Shown one piece after another: positions 1 to 7,590 of a stretch of DNA of 64,000 nucleotides. This stretch comes from Turicibacter sp. TJ11 (GTDB taxonomy: Bacteria; Bacillota_I; Bacilli_A; MOL361; Turicibacteraceae): assembly GCF_021497505.1 (NCBI RefSeq), contig NZ_CP069349.1:1305131-1369130 (forward strand), written 5' to 3'. A program made the translations under genes and the position numbers. Numbering within the stretch: the stretch's first letter is position 1; each line of letters begins with the position of its first letter. Below the pieces are notes generated by a model. That model saw only the letters and a list, made by a program, of their open reading frames with translations. It made no database searches and was not told the DNA's origin.

Positions 1-192
1 AAAGGCAACTCCAAAGCCTCCTTCTACTAAGTTTAAAACCGCCATAATTTGTACCATCGTTGAGTATAATCCATTAATAGAATCTCCATAAATATGTGAA
101 AACAAGCTGAACTTCACAAATCCGATGACAGGTAAAATTAAACTAGGAATTGTAGCTACTAGCATATTTAGTAGCGAATGTTTCATACGCAT
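1..192 (-). CDS. Oligosaccharide flippase family protein (partial, N-terminus only)
   Basis: The gene runs off the left edge, leaving 64 codons. The visible N-terminus starts MRMKHSLLNM and continues with two hydrophobic stretches (about residues 8-30 and 42-64) around an IYGDSINGLYST segment. That pattern is typical of the first helices of Wzx-like lipid-linked oligosaccharide flippases of the MOP superfamily, which move polysaccharide repeat units across the membrane. An AGAGGTGG ribosome binding site lies just upstream; the ATG two codons further in is an alternative start. It lies downstream of, and on the same strand as, an LCP-family gene, which fits a surface-polysaccharide locus. The family call rests on a short segment only. 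Confidence 0.6.
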   Translation of the reverse strand, partial: MRMKHSLLNMLVATIPSLILPVIGFVKFSLFSHIYGDSINGLYSTMVQIMAVLNLVEGGFGVAF

Positions 193-256
193 AGAACCAC
201 CTCTAATTTGATAGTCTTTCCGATTGACTATATTTTATCAAATTTTAACATTATGA

Positions 257-292
257 AAAGGTGTGTCATAGAAATACCTATGACACACACTT
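257..292 (-). terminator. Hairpin downstream of the LCP gene
   Basis: An 11-bp inverted repeat (GTGTGTCATAG and its complement, arms about 261-271 and 278-288) is followed on the minus strand by a short T-run. It could end the LCP transcript before the flippase gene. The T-run is weak. Confidence 0.45.
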
Positions 293-380
293 CTCTCTAA
301 AGACTTTTGACTGTCTTTGTTTTATTATTTAACTCTAAAATAATTTTAATGAGTTTTCCTTAGGTGAGTAAATTTTCGAG

Positions 381-2486
381 CTACTGAATTGAGCTTGGAA
401 CTAGTGAATTATCCTCACTTTCTACACTGGTTGAACTTTCTGTTTCTGCACCTGCTGAGTTGTCTGTTCCTCCACCTGTTGAGTTATCTGTTCCTTCACC
501 TGCTGAGTTATCTGTTCCTTCACCTGCTGAGTTATCTGTTCCTTCACCTGTTGAGTTGTCTGGTCCTCCACTCGTTGAGTTATCTATTCCTCCACCTGTT
601 GAGTTACCTGTTCCTCCATTTGTTGAGTTATCTGTTCCTTCATTTGTTGAGTTACCTGTTCCTCCATTTGTTGAGTTACCTGTTCCTCCACCTGTTGAGT
701 TACCTGTTCCTCCACCTGTTGAGTTACCTGTTCCTCCACCTGTTGAGTTACCTGTATTACCTGAGTTACTAGTTGGTGGTGTTATTACTAAGTTATCATT
801 TACAGTTGAATTAGATTCACCTTTTACAGGCGTCTCTATTTCAATACTCTCATCAGTACTTGTACTATTTTCTGATGCACCACTTGGAAGCGACTCATTA
901 TAATATGTTTTCACCCACTGTGCACCTTCATACTCTTCGAATCCATTGAAGCTAAAATTAAAATTAAAGTTTGGAGATTGTTTTTCTAAATTAATCAACA
1001 TTTGGTTGCGAGCATCTTCAATTGCCCCTTCATACGGAAACGCGTAGCTTAATTTAAAACTATAATACGGGTTATCCATATAACCGTATTGGGCACTTAA
1101 AACCATGCTCTTGATATGAATAAAATCTAGTGGATTTTGGCCATTAAAAGTTGGAACTAGACCTAATAAATATTGAAGACCAGATGTCATTTGATTAATT
1201 GAAATATTAGTTTCAATGTTATTTCCTAGTACATCTAATAGATCTAAAAACTCATTCACTGTATTCATTTCTGTTAGCATTTGATTAACAATTCCTTCGA
1301 TAACTAACTGCTGGTGTTCTGCACGACCTAAATCGCCTTTAGCTAACGTTTTACGATGGCGTGATAGAGCTAATGCTTGCTCACCATTTAGGTGTTGATA
1401 CCCTTCTTCAACGGTAATCAAATGTTCACCAAACTGGCGATTACTGTCCTGTTCTTCAATCGTAACAGGAACATCAACATAAATCCCTCCAATTGTATCA
1501 ACTAGCTCTACAACCCCTTTAAAATTGATCTTTACATAGTAAGGAATATTTAAATCAAACATCTTTTCAACTGACTCAATAACACATGTCGTTCCACCAT
1601 TATTTGAGTGTGTGATTTTATCTTTAGTATTATTAAAACATGGAATTTCAACATATGAATCGCGTGGAATAGATGTCATGGTCACTGATAAATTCTTTGG
1701 ATTAACTGTTGCTACAATTAAAGAATCTGCTAATGAGGCAGCTTCTAGTCCCTGCTCTGTTGAATCAACTCCAATTAATAACATAGAGAACGGTTCATCA
1801 ATTAACGAGGTGTTAGTAATTGCTAAGTTAGATCCTTCTTGTTTAATCACTGTTTCAATATTAGCTAAAACTTTCGTTTCATTTTTAATATCTTCGAATC
1901 CTAATTGCTCTGAAAATAAAGATGAATAGTTGTCTCCAACAATAATAGCATCAATTTTTCCATCATATAAATCATGAATCATTGTCACCGGTGAATCATA
2001 TTTTTCAACTTCAGCTTCATCTTTCAATTCATTTTCTTCTAAAAACTGATTAATGTTATCAATAACCTCTTGCTTTGTTAAGTTTAATGTTCCAATGGTA
2101 TGTCCCTCTAAATCACTAACTTCACTAAAAGAACGATCCGTCATTGTCACTAAACTATAATTAATCACTGATTCTTGCATTGTCATATTATTTAAAGAAT
2201 TATAAACACGAGTATTAACATATCCAAAATAAGATCCAAAACAAAAACCGATAAGCGAAACTACAGTTAGAATACTTGTTCCAACTTTGTTATTTGATTT
2301 AATAAAAAATAAACCAAATAAGAAAACAGTTAGATACAAAAAGATAAGAATTAATGAAATATTTAAACGTAATAAAGAATCAAATCCCGAGTACTGATTA
2401 AAGTAAATAATATTCCAAATTATCGGAATAATTGGTAAGAATAAAATCAATCTATAAATCCATTTCAAATTTTTATGACTAAACAT
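381..2486 (-). CDS. LytR-CpsA-Psr (LCP) family protein with low-complexity repeat tail
   Basis: LCP proteins are membrane-anchored transferases that attach teichoic acids or capsular polymers from undecaprenyl carriers to peptidoglycan. Three hydrophobic segments lie near residues 12-30, 43-62 and 70-90. Residues about 100-220 form an extra extracytoplasmic domain resembling a substrate-binding-protein half. The LCP core spans about 234-405, with the IPRD motif (274-276) and the SRHR...DLGR arginines (about 376-388) that bind the pyrophosphate. From about residue 576 to 680 the protein is 8-residue repeats of the GTGNSTGG type, then a short acidic tail. The start follows AAGGAGGG with 7-nt spacing. 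It is 12 nt downstream of a small membrane-protein gene, probably one operon. At 701 aa it is much longer than the usual 300-450 aa LCP. Confidence 0.88.
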   Translation of the reverse strand: MFSHKNLKWIYRLILFLPIIPIIWNIIYFNQYSGFDSLLRLNISLILIFLYLTVFLFGLFFIKSNNKVGTSILTVVSLIGFCFGSYFGYVNTRVYNSLNNMTMQESVINYSLVTMTDRSFSEVSDLEGHTIGTLNLTKQEVIDNINQFLEENELKDEAEVEKYDSPVTMIHDLYDGKIDAIIVGDNYSSLFSEQLGFEDIKNETKVLANIETVIKQEGSNLAITNTSLIDEPFSMLLIGVDSTEQGLEAASLADSLIVATVNPKNLSVTMTSIPRDSYVEIPCFNNTKDKITHSNNGGTTCVIESVEKMFDLNIPYYVKINFKGVVELVDTIGGIYVDVPVTIEEQDSNRQFGEHLITVEEGYQHLNGEQALALSRHRKTLAKGDLGRAEHQQLVIEGIVNQMLTEMNTVNEFLDLLDVLGNNIETNISINQMTSGLQYLLGLVPTFNGQNPLDFIHIKSMVLSAQYGYMDNPYYSFKLSYAFPYEGAIEDARNQMLINLEKQSPNFNFNFSFNGFEEYEGAQWVKTYYNESLPSGASENSTSTDESIEIETPVKGESNSTVNDNLVITPPTSNSGNTGNSTGGGTGNSTGGGTGNSTGGGTGNSTNGGTGNSTNEGTDNSTNGGTGNSTGGGIDNSTSGGPDNSTGEGTDNSAGEGTDNSAGEGTDNSTGGGTDNSAGAETESSTSVESEDNSLVPSSIQ
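446..760 (-). repeat. 24-bp tandem repeats in the LCP gene tail
   Basis: About 13 in-frame 24-bp units encode the octapeptide G-T-G/D-N-S-T/A-G/N-G/E. The units nearest the LCP core are almost identical, and they diverge (D for G, A for T) toward the C-terminus. This is a candidate variable-number repeat. Confidence 0.85.
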
Positions 2487-2498
2487 GTCTTTCCCTCC

Positions 2499-3173
2499 TT
2501 ACTCACCTAAGATAGCTTTTATAACGACGTCATCATTCGATTCCGTTAAAATAAATGTAGCTTCATTCTGAAACTTTTCAACATCTTCTAAAGAAGTCTT
2601 TTCATATTCCCAACTTGCTTTAACTGAAATACATTCAATGACTTCATCTACTACTTCTATTGTATCTTCTAAATTAACATCTAAAATAGTAACATTATTA
2701 ACTGTCAATAAAGAGGTTTCGTCATAGTCTTTAAGATAGTAATCTAAATTCTCATAAAAGTTATCAATTGCTTGTTTTCTAAAATTAGACTTCATCTCTT
2801 CGTCAATAAACTGTAATCCCCCCACATCATTACGTCCTGTCTTATTAGACCAAGTATAAAAATCAGCAATAAAATTTTTAACGACTAATTCTACATAAGT
2901 TTCTTTCGTTAAATTTGCTTGATTTGATTGATAATCCTCCTGAGCTTGAATTAGCTCTTCAAAAATTTCTTTTTGATAAGCTGTTGCCATATCTGATAGT
3001 TGATAATTCTCTCGTGACTCTTCAACAAGCGGCGAAGTTGGTCTTACTGAATGATTATTGTCATTATCAGTAACTCCTTTAACTTGATAAAGTAAAACCC
3101 CTACTAGTAGTAATGTGGTAATCAAAGAAAGACTTCCAAAAACTATTAGTGGATGTCTCATCGTCTTCTTCAT
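2499..3173 (-). CDS. Single-pass membrane protein of unknown function
   Basis: The family is not recognised. From the proposed ATG the product is about 224 aa: a short basic N-terminus (MKKTMRHPL), one transmembrane helix (about residues 6-30), then an acidic, mainly helical extracytoplasmic domain with a C-terminal beta-rich part, reminiscent in outline of NTF2-like domains. The frame is open for another 66 codons upstream, but no convincing ribosome binding site supports a longer form, and that extension looks like non-coding AT-rich DNA. A GTG two codons earlier is also possible. It immediately precedes the LCP gene (12-nt gap), so it probably works in the same envelope process. Confidence 0.6.
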   Translation of the reverse strand: MKKTMRHPLIVFGSLSLITTLLLVGVLLYQVKGVTDNDNNHSVRPTSPLVEESRENYQLSDMATAYQKEIFEELIQAQEDYQSNQANLTKETYVELVVKNFIADFYTWSNKTGRNDVGGLQFIDEEMKSNFRKQAIDNFYENLDYYLKDYDETSLLTVNNVTILDVNLEDTIEVVDEVIECISVKASWEYEKTSLEDVEKFQNEATFILTESNDDVVIKAILGE

Positions 3174-3484
3174 CTTCACGTCTATCCCATCCCTTTCTAA
3201 TTCCTTTACAACTACATAAAATTTTTTATAACCTCTTCTGCCTATCATACTTCTTGGTTGGATTCTGCTTCTTTCACAAACCATAGTGATAACTATTCGA
3301 AGAGAAGACATATAAAATAATTTTACCTGATTTAAACATAATTGAAAACAGTTGACTATTTTTTTACACAAAAAATTGCATTTTTATACATGTTTTTATC
3401 TTTAAATAAAAAATAGTTTTCCTCTCAATCAATTAAAAACTGAAATAATATAAAGAAAAAAACTAAACCTAAATTTTATTAAAC

Positions 3485-3529
3485 AAAAAAATCTTAGAAA
3501 AAGAGGGACTCGTTTTTCTAAGATTTTTT
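3485..3529 (-). terminator. Rho-independent terminator after aspS
   Basis: Long inverted repeat with arms about 3485-3502 and 3512-3529 (AATCTTAGAAAAA type), flanked by T-runs on both strands. It ends the hisS-aspS transcript. Confidence 0.85.
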
Positions 3530-3600
3530 ATCATTTTAACCTTTAGACCTATCGTTGAATTAACGAAAGAAGATTTTTTGAAAAATTGGTCTTTTATTAT

Positions 3601-5358
3601 TTATTTTTTTAATTGAATGTTTAATTCCTCTAATTGTGCATCGGCTACTGTACCAGGTGCTTCTGTCATTGGGCAAGATGCTGATGCATTTTTAGGGAAG
3701 GCAATAACATCACGTAAACTTTGTGATCCAGTTAAAATCATAGCAATACGATCTAATCCTAATGCTAATCCACCGTGTGGAGGTGTTCCGTATTTAAATG
3801 CATTGATTAAGAACCCAAATTGTTCTTCAGCTTCTTCTTTTGTAAATCCTAATGTTTCAAACATACGTGATTGAATGTCTGGGCGGTAAATACGTAATGA
3901 TCCTCCACCTAATTCATAACCATTTAATACGATATCGTAAGCTTGCGCTTTTGCATGATGTGGATCTGTATCAAATGTATCAAGGGTATCTAAGCTTGGC
4001 ATTGTGAATGGATGGTGCGCAGCAAAGAATCGTCCTGCTTCTTCATCGTACTCAAATAACGGCCAATCAATTACCCATAAGAAGTTAAATTTAGATTCAT
4101 CAATTAATTCTAGTTCTTTACCTAAATGTAAACGTAAAGCTCCTAAACTATCTGCAACGACTGATTTCTTATCTGCAACAAATAATAATAAATCTCCGAT
4201 TTCTGCATTTGTTGCTGATTTAATATTAGCAACTTCATCTTCATTAAAGAACTTAGCGATTGGTCCGTTGAATCCTTCTTCAACGACTTTAACCCATGCT
4301 AACCCTTTAGCTTTATATTTTTTAACATAGTCTGTTAACTTATCAATATCTTTACGAGAGAAGCGATCAGCTGCTCCTTTCACGCATAACGCCTTAACTT
4401 CGTTTCCTGCTTCAACAGCCTGAGCAAACACAGAGAAACCACAGTTAGCAACGACATCATTTAATGCGATTAATTCCATTTCAAAGCGTGTATCTGGTTT
4501 ATCTGACCCATAACGAGCCATAGCTTCCTCGTAGCTTAAACGTGGGAATGGACGCGGAATTTCTAAATCCTTAACATCCTTCATCATTTTAACTAACATT
4601 TCTTCAATCATATTCATGATTTCTTCTTGCGTTAAAAATGATGTTTCAATATCAATTTGAGTAAACTCTGGCTGACGATCAGCACGTAAGTCTTCATCAC
4701 GGAAGCAACGTGCAATTTGATAATAGCGCTCAAATCCTGAAACCATTAATAATTGTTTAAAGATTTGTGGCGACTGTGGTAAAGCATAAAAATGTCCTTC
4801 GTGTACACGGCTTGGAACTAAATAATCACGAGCTCCTTCTGGTGTTGATTTATTTAAATAAGGCGTTTCAACCTCAATAAAGTCTTTTCCATCTAAATAA
4901 CTACGAATTGACTTTAAAATGTTGTGACGTAAGATAAAGTTCTTTTGCATCACTGGGCGACGTAAATCTAAATAACGATATTTTAAACGTGTATCTTCTA
5001 ACGCATCTGTTTCATCTGCAATAATTAACGGTGTCATTTCTGCTTCAGAGATAATTGTTAATTCATCTAAAACAATCTCAATATCTCCCGTTAACATGTT
5101 AGGATTTTTACTTTGACGTTCTGCCACTGTTCCTTTAACAGCAATTACATATTCATTTCTTACTTTATTAGCCGCTTCTAATACTTCAGCGCTCACCGTT
5201 TCAGGATTAGCCACTAACTGAGTAATTCCGTAACGATCACGCAAATCAATGAAAACTAATCCCCCTAAGTTACGAGTTTTTGCAACCCAACCTTTTAATT
5301 CTACGACTTGACCAACATGTTCAAGTCTTAACTCTCCATTATTATGTGTACGATTCAT
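3601..5358 (-). CDS. aspS: Aspartyl-tRNA synthetase
   Basis: Class II synthetase that charges tRNA-Asp. The N-terminal OB-fold anticodon-binding domain ([13 protein letters not shown]...DLRDR) is followed by the catalytic core with RYLDLRRP, motif 2 ([16 protein letters not shown]) and motif 3 ([13 protein letters not shown]). The bacterial GAD insertion lies between motifs 2 and 3. Length (585 aa) is normal for a bacterial-type AspRS. I chose the ATG that begins MNRTHNNG because GAGGTGA lies 8 nt upstream; a GTG three codons earlier overlaps that ribosome binding site. It follows hisS by 15 nt and shares its T-box-controlled transcript. Whether it also mischarges tRNA-Asn cannot be decided from sequence alone. 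Confidence 0.97.
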   Translation of the reverse strand: MNRTHNNGELRLEHVGQVVELKGWVAKTRNLGGLVFIDLRDRYGITQLVANPETVSAEVLEAANKVRNEYVIAVKGTVAERQSKNPNMLTGDIEIVLDELTIISEAEMTPLIIADETDALEDTRLKYRYLDLRRPVMQKNFILRHNILKSIRSYLDGKDFIEVETPYLNKSTPEGARDYLVPSRVHEGHFYALPQSPQIFKQLLMVSGFERYYQIARCFRDEDLRADRQPEFTQIDIETSFLTQEEIMNMIEEMLVKMMKDVKDLEIPRPFPRLSYEEAMARYGSDKPDTRFEMELIALNDVVANCGFSVFAQAVEAGNEVKALCVKGAADRFSRKDIDKLTDYVKKYKAKGLAWVKVVEEGFNGPIAKFFNEDEVANIKSATNAEIGDLLLFVADKKSVVADSLGALRLHLGKELELIDESKFNFLWVIDWPLFEYDEEAGRFFAAHHPFTMPSLDTLDTFDTDPHHAKAQAYDIVLNGYELGGGSLRIYRPDIQSRMFETLGFTKEEAEEQFGFLINAFKYGTPPHGGLALGLDRIAMILTGSQSLRDVIAFPKNASASCPMTEAPGTVADAQLEELNIQLKK

Positions 5359-5373
5359 CTGACTCACCTCTTT

Positions 5374-6777
5374 TTAATGTTGGCATCCACAACCGTGACC
5401 AGTTCCACCACAGCATTCATGCTCATCGTCATGTCCATGTCCTCCGCAGCATTCGTGCTCATGATCATGTCCATGTCCTCCACAACATCCTCCACCATGT
5501 TGATGATTACGTTGTTGATCTTGAATAATATAATCAATAATAAATCCTACTGGAATACTTTCTTGTGTTCCTGTTTGGTTATTTTTAATATTGATCATTC
5601 CTTGTTGTAACTCTTCATCACCTAATATTGCTGTATAACGTGCACGATAGCGATCCGCTTGCTTAAACTGACCTTTTAGATTTTTTCCTAAGTAGTCTGT
5701 TTCACAAGCTAATCCACGTGAACGTAAATCAAATAATAAGCGTGATCCAAAGACTTTTGCATCCTCACCAAGTGTAATTAAGAAAAGATCGACTGAATCT
5801 TCTCCTGCTACTTGGATTCCTTCTGCTTCAAGTGCTAATAATAAACGTTCTAATCCCATACCAAATCCGATGGCAGGAACAGATGGTCCACCTAATTCCC
5901 CGACTAATTTATTATAGCGTCCTCCACCACATAACGTATTTTGTGCACCAAATCCTTCGATTTCTGCTTGGATTTCAAAAATTGTATGCGTATAATAGTC
6001 AAATCCTCGAACTAACGTTGCATCGTATTCGTATTCAATTCCCATCGCTTTTAAGTATTTTTGAACACTCATAAAGTAAGATTTATCTTCGTCAGTTAAG
6101 TGATCAATCATTTGTGGCGCATTTTTCATAATTTCTTTATGGCGATCCGCTTTACAATCTAATACGCGTAATGGATTTTTTTCTAAACGAACTTGGCAAT
6201 CTGAACATAATGATTCTTTATGTCCTTCAAAGTGTGCTAATAACGCCTCTCGATAATTTTCACGACTTTGAGTATCTCCTAATGAGTTTAATTTAACCTT
6301 AACGTTACGTAACCCTAATACTTGATATAACGTAACTGCTAAAGAAATCACTTCTGCATCAATAGCAGGATCGGCACTTCCGAATACTTCCGTTCCAAAT
6401 TGAACGTGTTGACGATAACGTCCTTTTTGTTGACGTTCATATCTAAACATTGGCCCAATATAAAACATTTTTTGAACCATTTGGTCTGCATATAGTTTAT
6501 TTTCAATATAACTACGTACAACCCCAGCTGTTCCCTCTGGACGTAATGTCATTGAACGATCTCCACGATCTTTAAAATCGTACGTTTCTTTTGAAACAAC
6601 ATCTGATGTTTCTCCTGCCGAACGATGATATAGTTGCGTACTCTCAAACATTGGGGTACGAATTTCTTTATAGTTGAAAATTGAACAGATTTCACGAATT
6701 AAACTTTCAACATTTTGCCAACGGGCACTTTCTTTCGGTAAAACATCATATGTTCCTTTAGGTTTACTAAAATTCAT
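5374..6777 (-). CDS. hisS: Histidyl-tRNA synthetase with Cys/His-rich C-terminal tail
   Basis: Class II synthetase that charges tRNA-His. It begins MNFSKPKGTYDVLP. Motif 2 is seen as FRYERQQKGRYRQH (about residue 112), the histidine-binding motif as LVRGFDYYTHTIFE (about 258) and motif 3 as GFGMGLERLLLALE (about 306). The usual anticodon-binding domain ends near residue 422. The last 44 residues are an unusual extension with 8 Cys and 11 His, including CCGGHGHDHEHE and CCGGHGHDDEHE repeats, resembling metal-chelating tails. The normal family length is about 420-430 aa; this one is 467. An AAAGGAG site lies 7 nt before the ATG. It is the first gene after a T-box leader and is co-transcribed with aspS. 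Confidence 0.96.
   Translation of the reverse strand: MNFSKPKGTYDVLPKESARWQNVESLIREICSIFNYKEIRTPMFESTQLYHRSAGETSDVVSKETYDFKDRGDRSMTLRPEGTAGVVRSYIENKLYADQMVQKMFYIGPMFRYERQQKGRYRQHVQFGTEVFGSADPAIDAEVISLAVTLYQVLGLRNVKVKLNSLGDTQSRENYREALLAHFEGHKESLCSDCQVRLEKNPLRVLDCKADRHKEIMKNAPQMIDHLTDEDKSYFMSVQKYLKAMGIEYEYDATLVRGFDYYTHTIFEIQAEIEGFGAQNTLCGGGRYNKLVGELGGPSVPAIGFGMGLERLLLALEAEGIQVAGEDSVDLFLITLGEDAKVFGSRLLFDLRSRGLACETDYLGKNLKGQFKQADRYRARYTAILGDEELQQGMINIKNNQTGTQESIPVGFIIDYIIQDQQRNHQHGGGCCGGHGHDHEHECCGGHGHDDEHECCGGTGHGCGCQH
5377..5508 (-). repeat. Sequence encoding the Cys/His-rich HisRS tail
   Basis: Codons 424-467 of hisS. About 36-bp in-frame repeats encode E-C-C-G-G-H-G-H-D-x-E-H units. The frame stays open to the stop codon 15 nt before aspS, and aspS keeps its own ribosome binding site. 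Confidence 0.85.
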
Positions 6778-6856
6778 GTTAAATCTCCTTTCGCTACATT
6801 ACTTAAGTCTTTTTTAACCATTTCATTAACTAAGTGTGTGAGGTTCTTTTCGAGTA

Positions 6857-6887
6857 TAAAAAAAGTCCTTAGAATGATTCTAAGGAC
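6857..6887 (-). terminator. hisS: T-box regulatory terminator
   Basis: A 10-bp stem GTCCTTAGAA/TTCTAAGGAC followed by seven or more T residues on the minus strand. It lies directly after the T-box sequence, as expected for a transcription-attenuating terminator. Confidence 0.9.
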
Positions 6888-7100
6888 GTAATCTACGCGG
6901 TGCCACCTTACTTGTAACAGTTCTTTTACTGTTACCACTTTAAAACGTTAACGCCGTCAACGAATATTCCTACTATATGAGTTCAGAATATTTCCTCACG
7001 AGTGTCTATCTATAAATTATCCGTCGAAGCTTCCAGCCTAGGCTCCGTTCTCTGGTACGCATAGTATTTAAAGAATTTCTCGGTCATCGAATGTATGTGT
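6857..7100 (-). promoter_or_regulatory. T-box leader of hisS-aspS
   Basis: The leader contains the T-box core AAGGTGGCACCGCG (6896-6909), whose bulge reads the uncharged tRNA 3' end, followed by the terminator. Further upstream are an AGAGA bulge and the GGAGCC...GGCTGGAAGC apical part of Stem I. A candidate specifier lies at 7001-7006, where the RNA reads GACACT. This contains GAC (Asp) and CAC (His) overlapped, matching the two synthetases downstream. The T-box assignment is firm; the specifier position is inferred from where it sits on the 3' side of Stem I. Confidence 0.92.
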
Positions 7101-7106
7101 ATTATA
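7101..7106 (-). promoter_or_regulatory. -10 element of the T-box transcript
   Basis: A perfect TATAAT on the minus strand just upstream of the leader. No good TTGACA-like -35 is visible at the right spacing. Confidence 0.55.
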
Positions 7107-7137
7107 GACTGTTTTCTTTATTATAATACATTTTTTT

Positions 7138-7578
7138 TTAAGATTCAACGATTAAAGTAACAGGACCATCATTTGTAAATGATACTTCCATCATCGCTCC
7201 AAAAATTCCTGTTTCAACTTTTAATCCGTAATCTTCTCTCAGAATTTGATTAAACTGATCGTATAAAGGCTTCGCCACTTCAGGACGAGCAGCTTCGATA
7301 AAGCTTGGTCGATTTCCCTTTTTCGTTTCACCATATAAAGTAAATTGAGAGACTGATAAAATAGCTCCCCCAACGTCTTTAACAGATAAATTCATCTTAC
7401 CTTCTTCATCTTCAAAGATTCGTAAATTAGCTACTTTTTTAGCACAGTATTCTAAATCTTTCACACTGTCCTCATGTGTTAAACCAACTAATAACATCAA
7501 TCCTTGTTCAATTTGTCCTGTCACTTTTCCATCGACCATCACCTTGGCATCTGTTGCTCGTTGAACAATGACCCTCAT
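7138..7578 (-). CDS. dtd: D-aminoacyl-tRNA deacylase
   Basis: Cleaves D-amino acids (and glycine mischarged on tRNA-Ala) from tRNA, proofreading translation. The 146-aa product has the family N-terminus MRVIVQRA, the [17 protein letters not shown] segment that supplies the nucleotide-binding Ser-Gln region, and the C-terminal GPVTLIVES corresponding to the cross-subunit Gly-Pro motif. The length is normal. GAGGTGAGAG precedes the ATG. It lies 12 nt downstream of rel, the usual pairing in Bacillota, and is probably co-transcribed with it. The T-box transcript of hisS starts immediately after its stop. Confidence 0.96.
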   Translation of the reverse strand: MRVIVQRATDAKVMVDGKVTGQIEQGLMLLVGLTHEDSVKDLEYCAKKVANLRIFEDEEGKMNLSVKDVGGAILSVSQFTLYGETKKGNRPSFIEAARPEVAKPLYDQFNQILREDYGLKVETGIFGAMMEVSFTNDGPVTLIVES

Positions 7579-7590
7579 TCTCTCACCTCA

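Noticed and set aside
460-903. Plus-strand frames opposite the LCP repeat tail (Val-Pro-Pro-rich and Leu-rich)
   Set aside because: They arise from the 24-bp repeats on the other strand. They have no ribosome binding site and the minus-strand LCP gene is clearly real.
2499-3371. 66-codon N-terminal extension of the small membrane protein gene
   Set aside because: Composition is like non-coding DNA, and the hydrophobic anchor would then be internal; the ATG at 3173 is more likely.
5280-5610. Plus-strand frames opposite the hisS tail
   Set aside because: They are antisense to the repetitive Cys/His codons and lack start signals.
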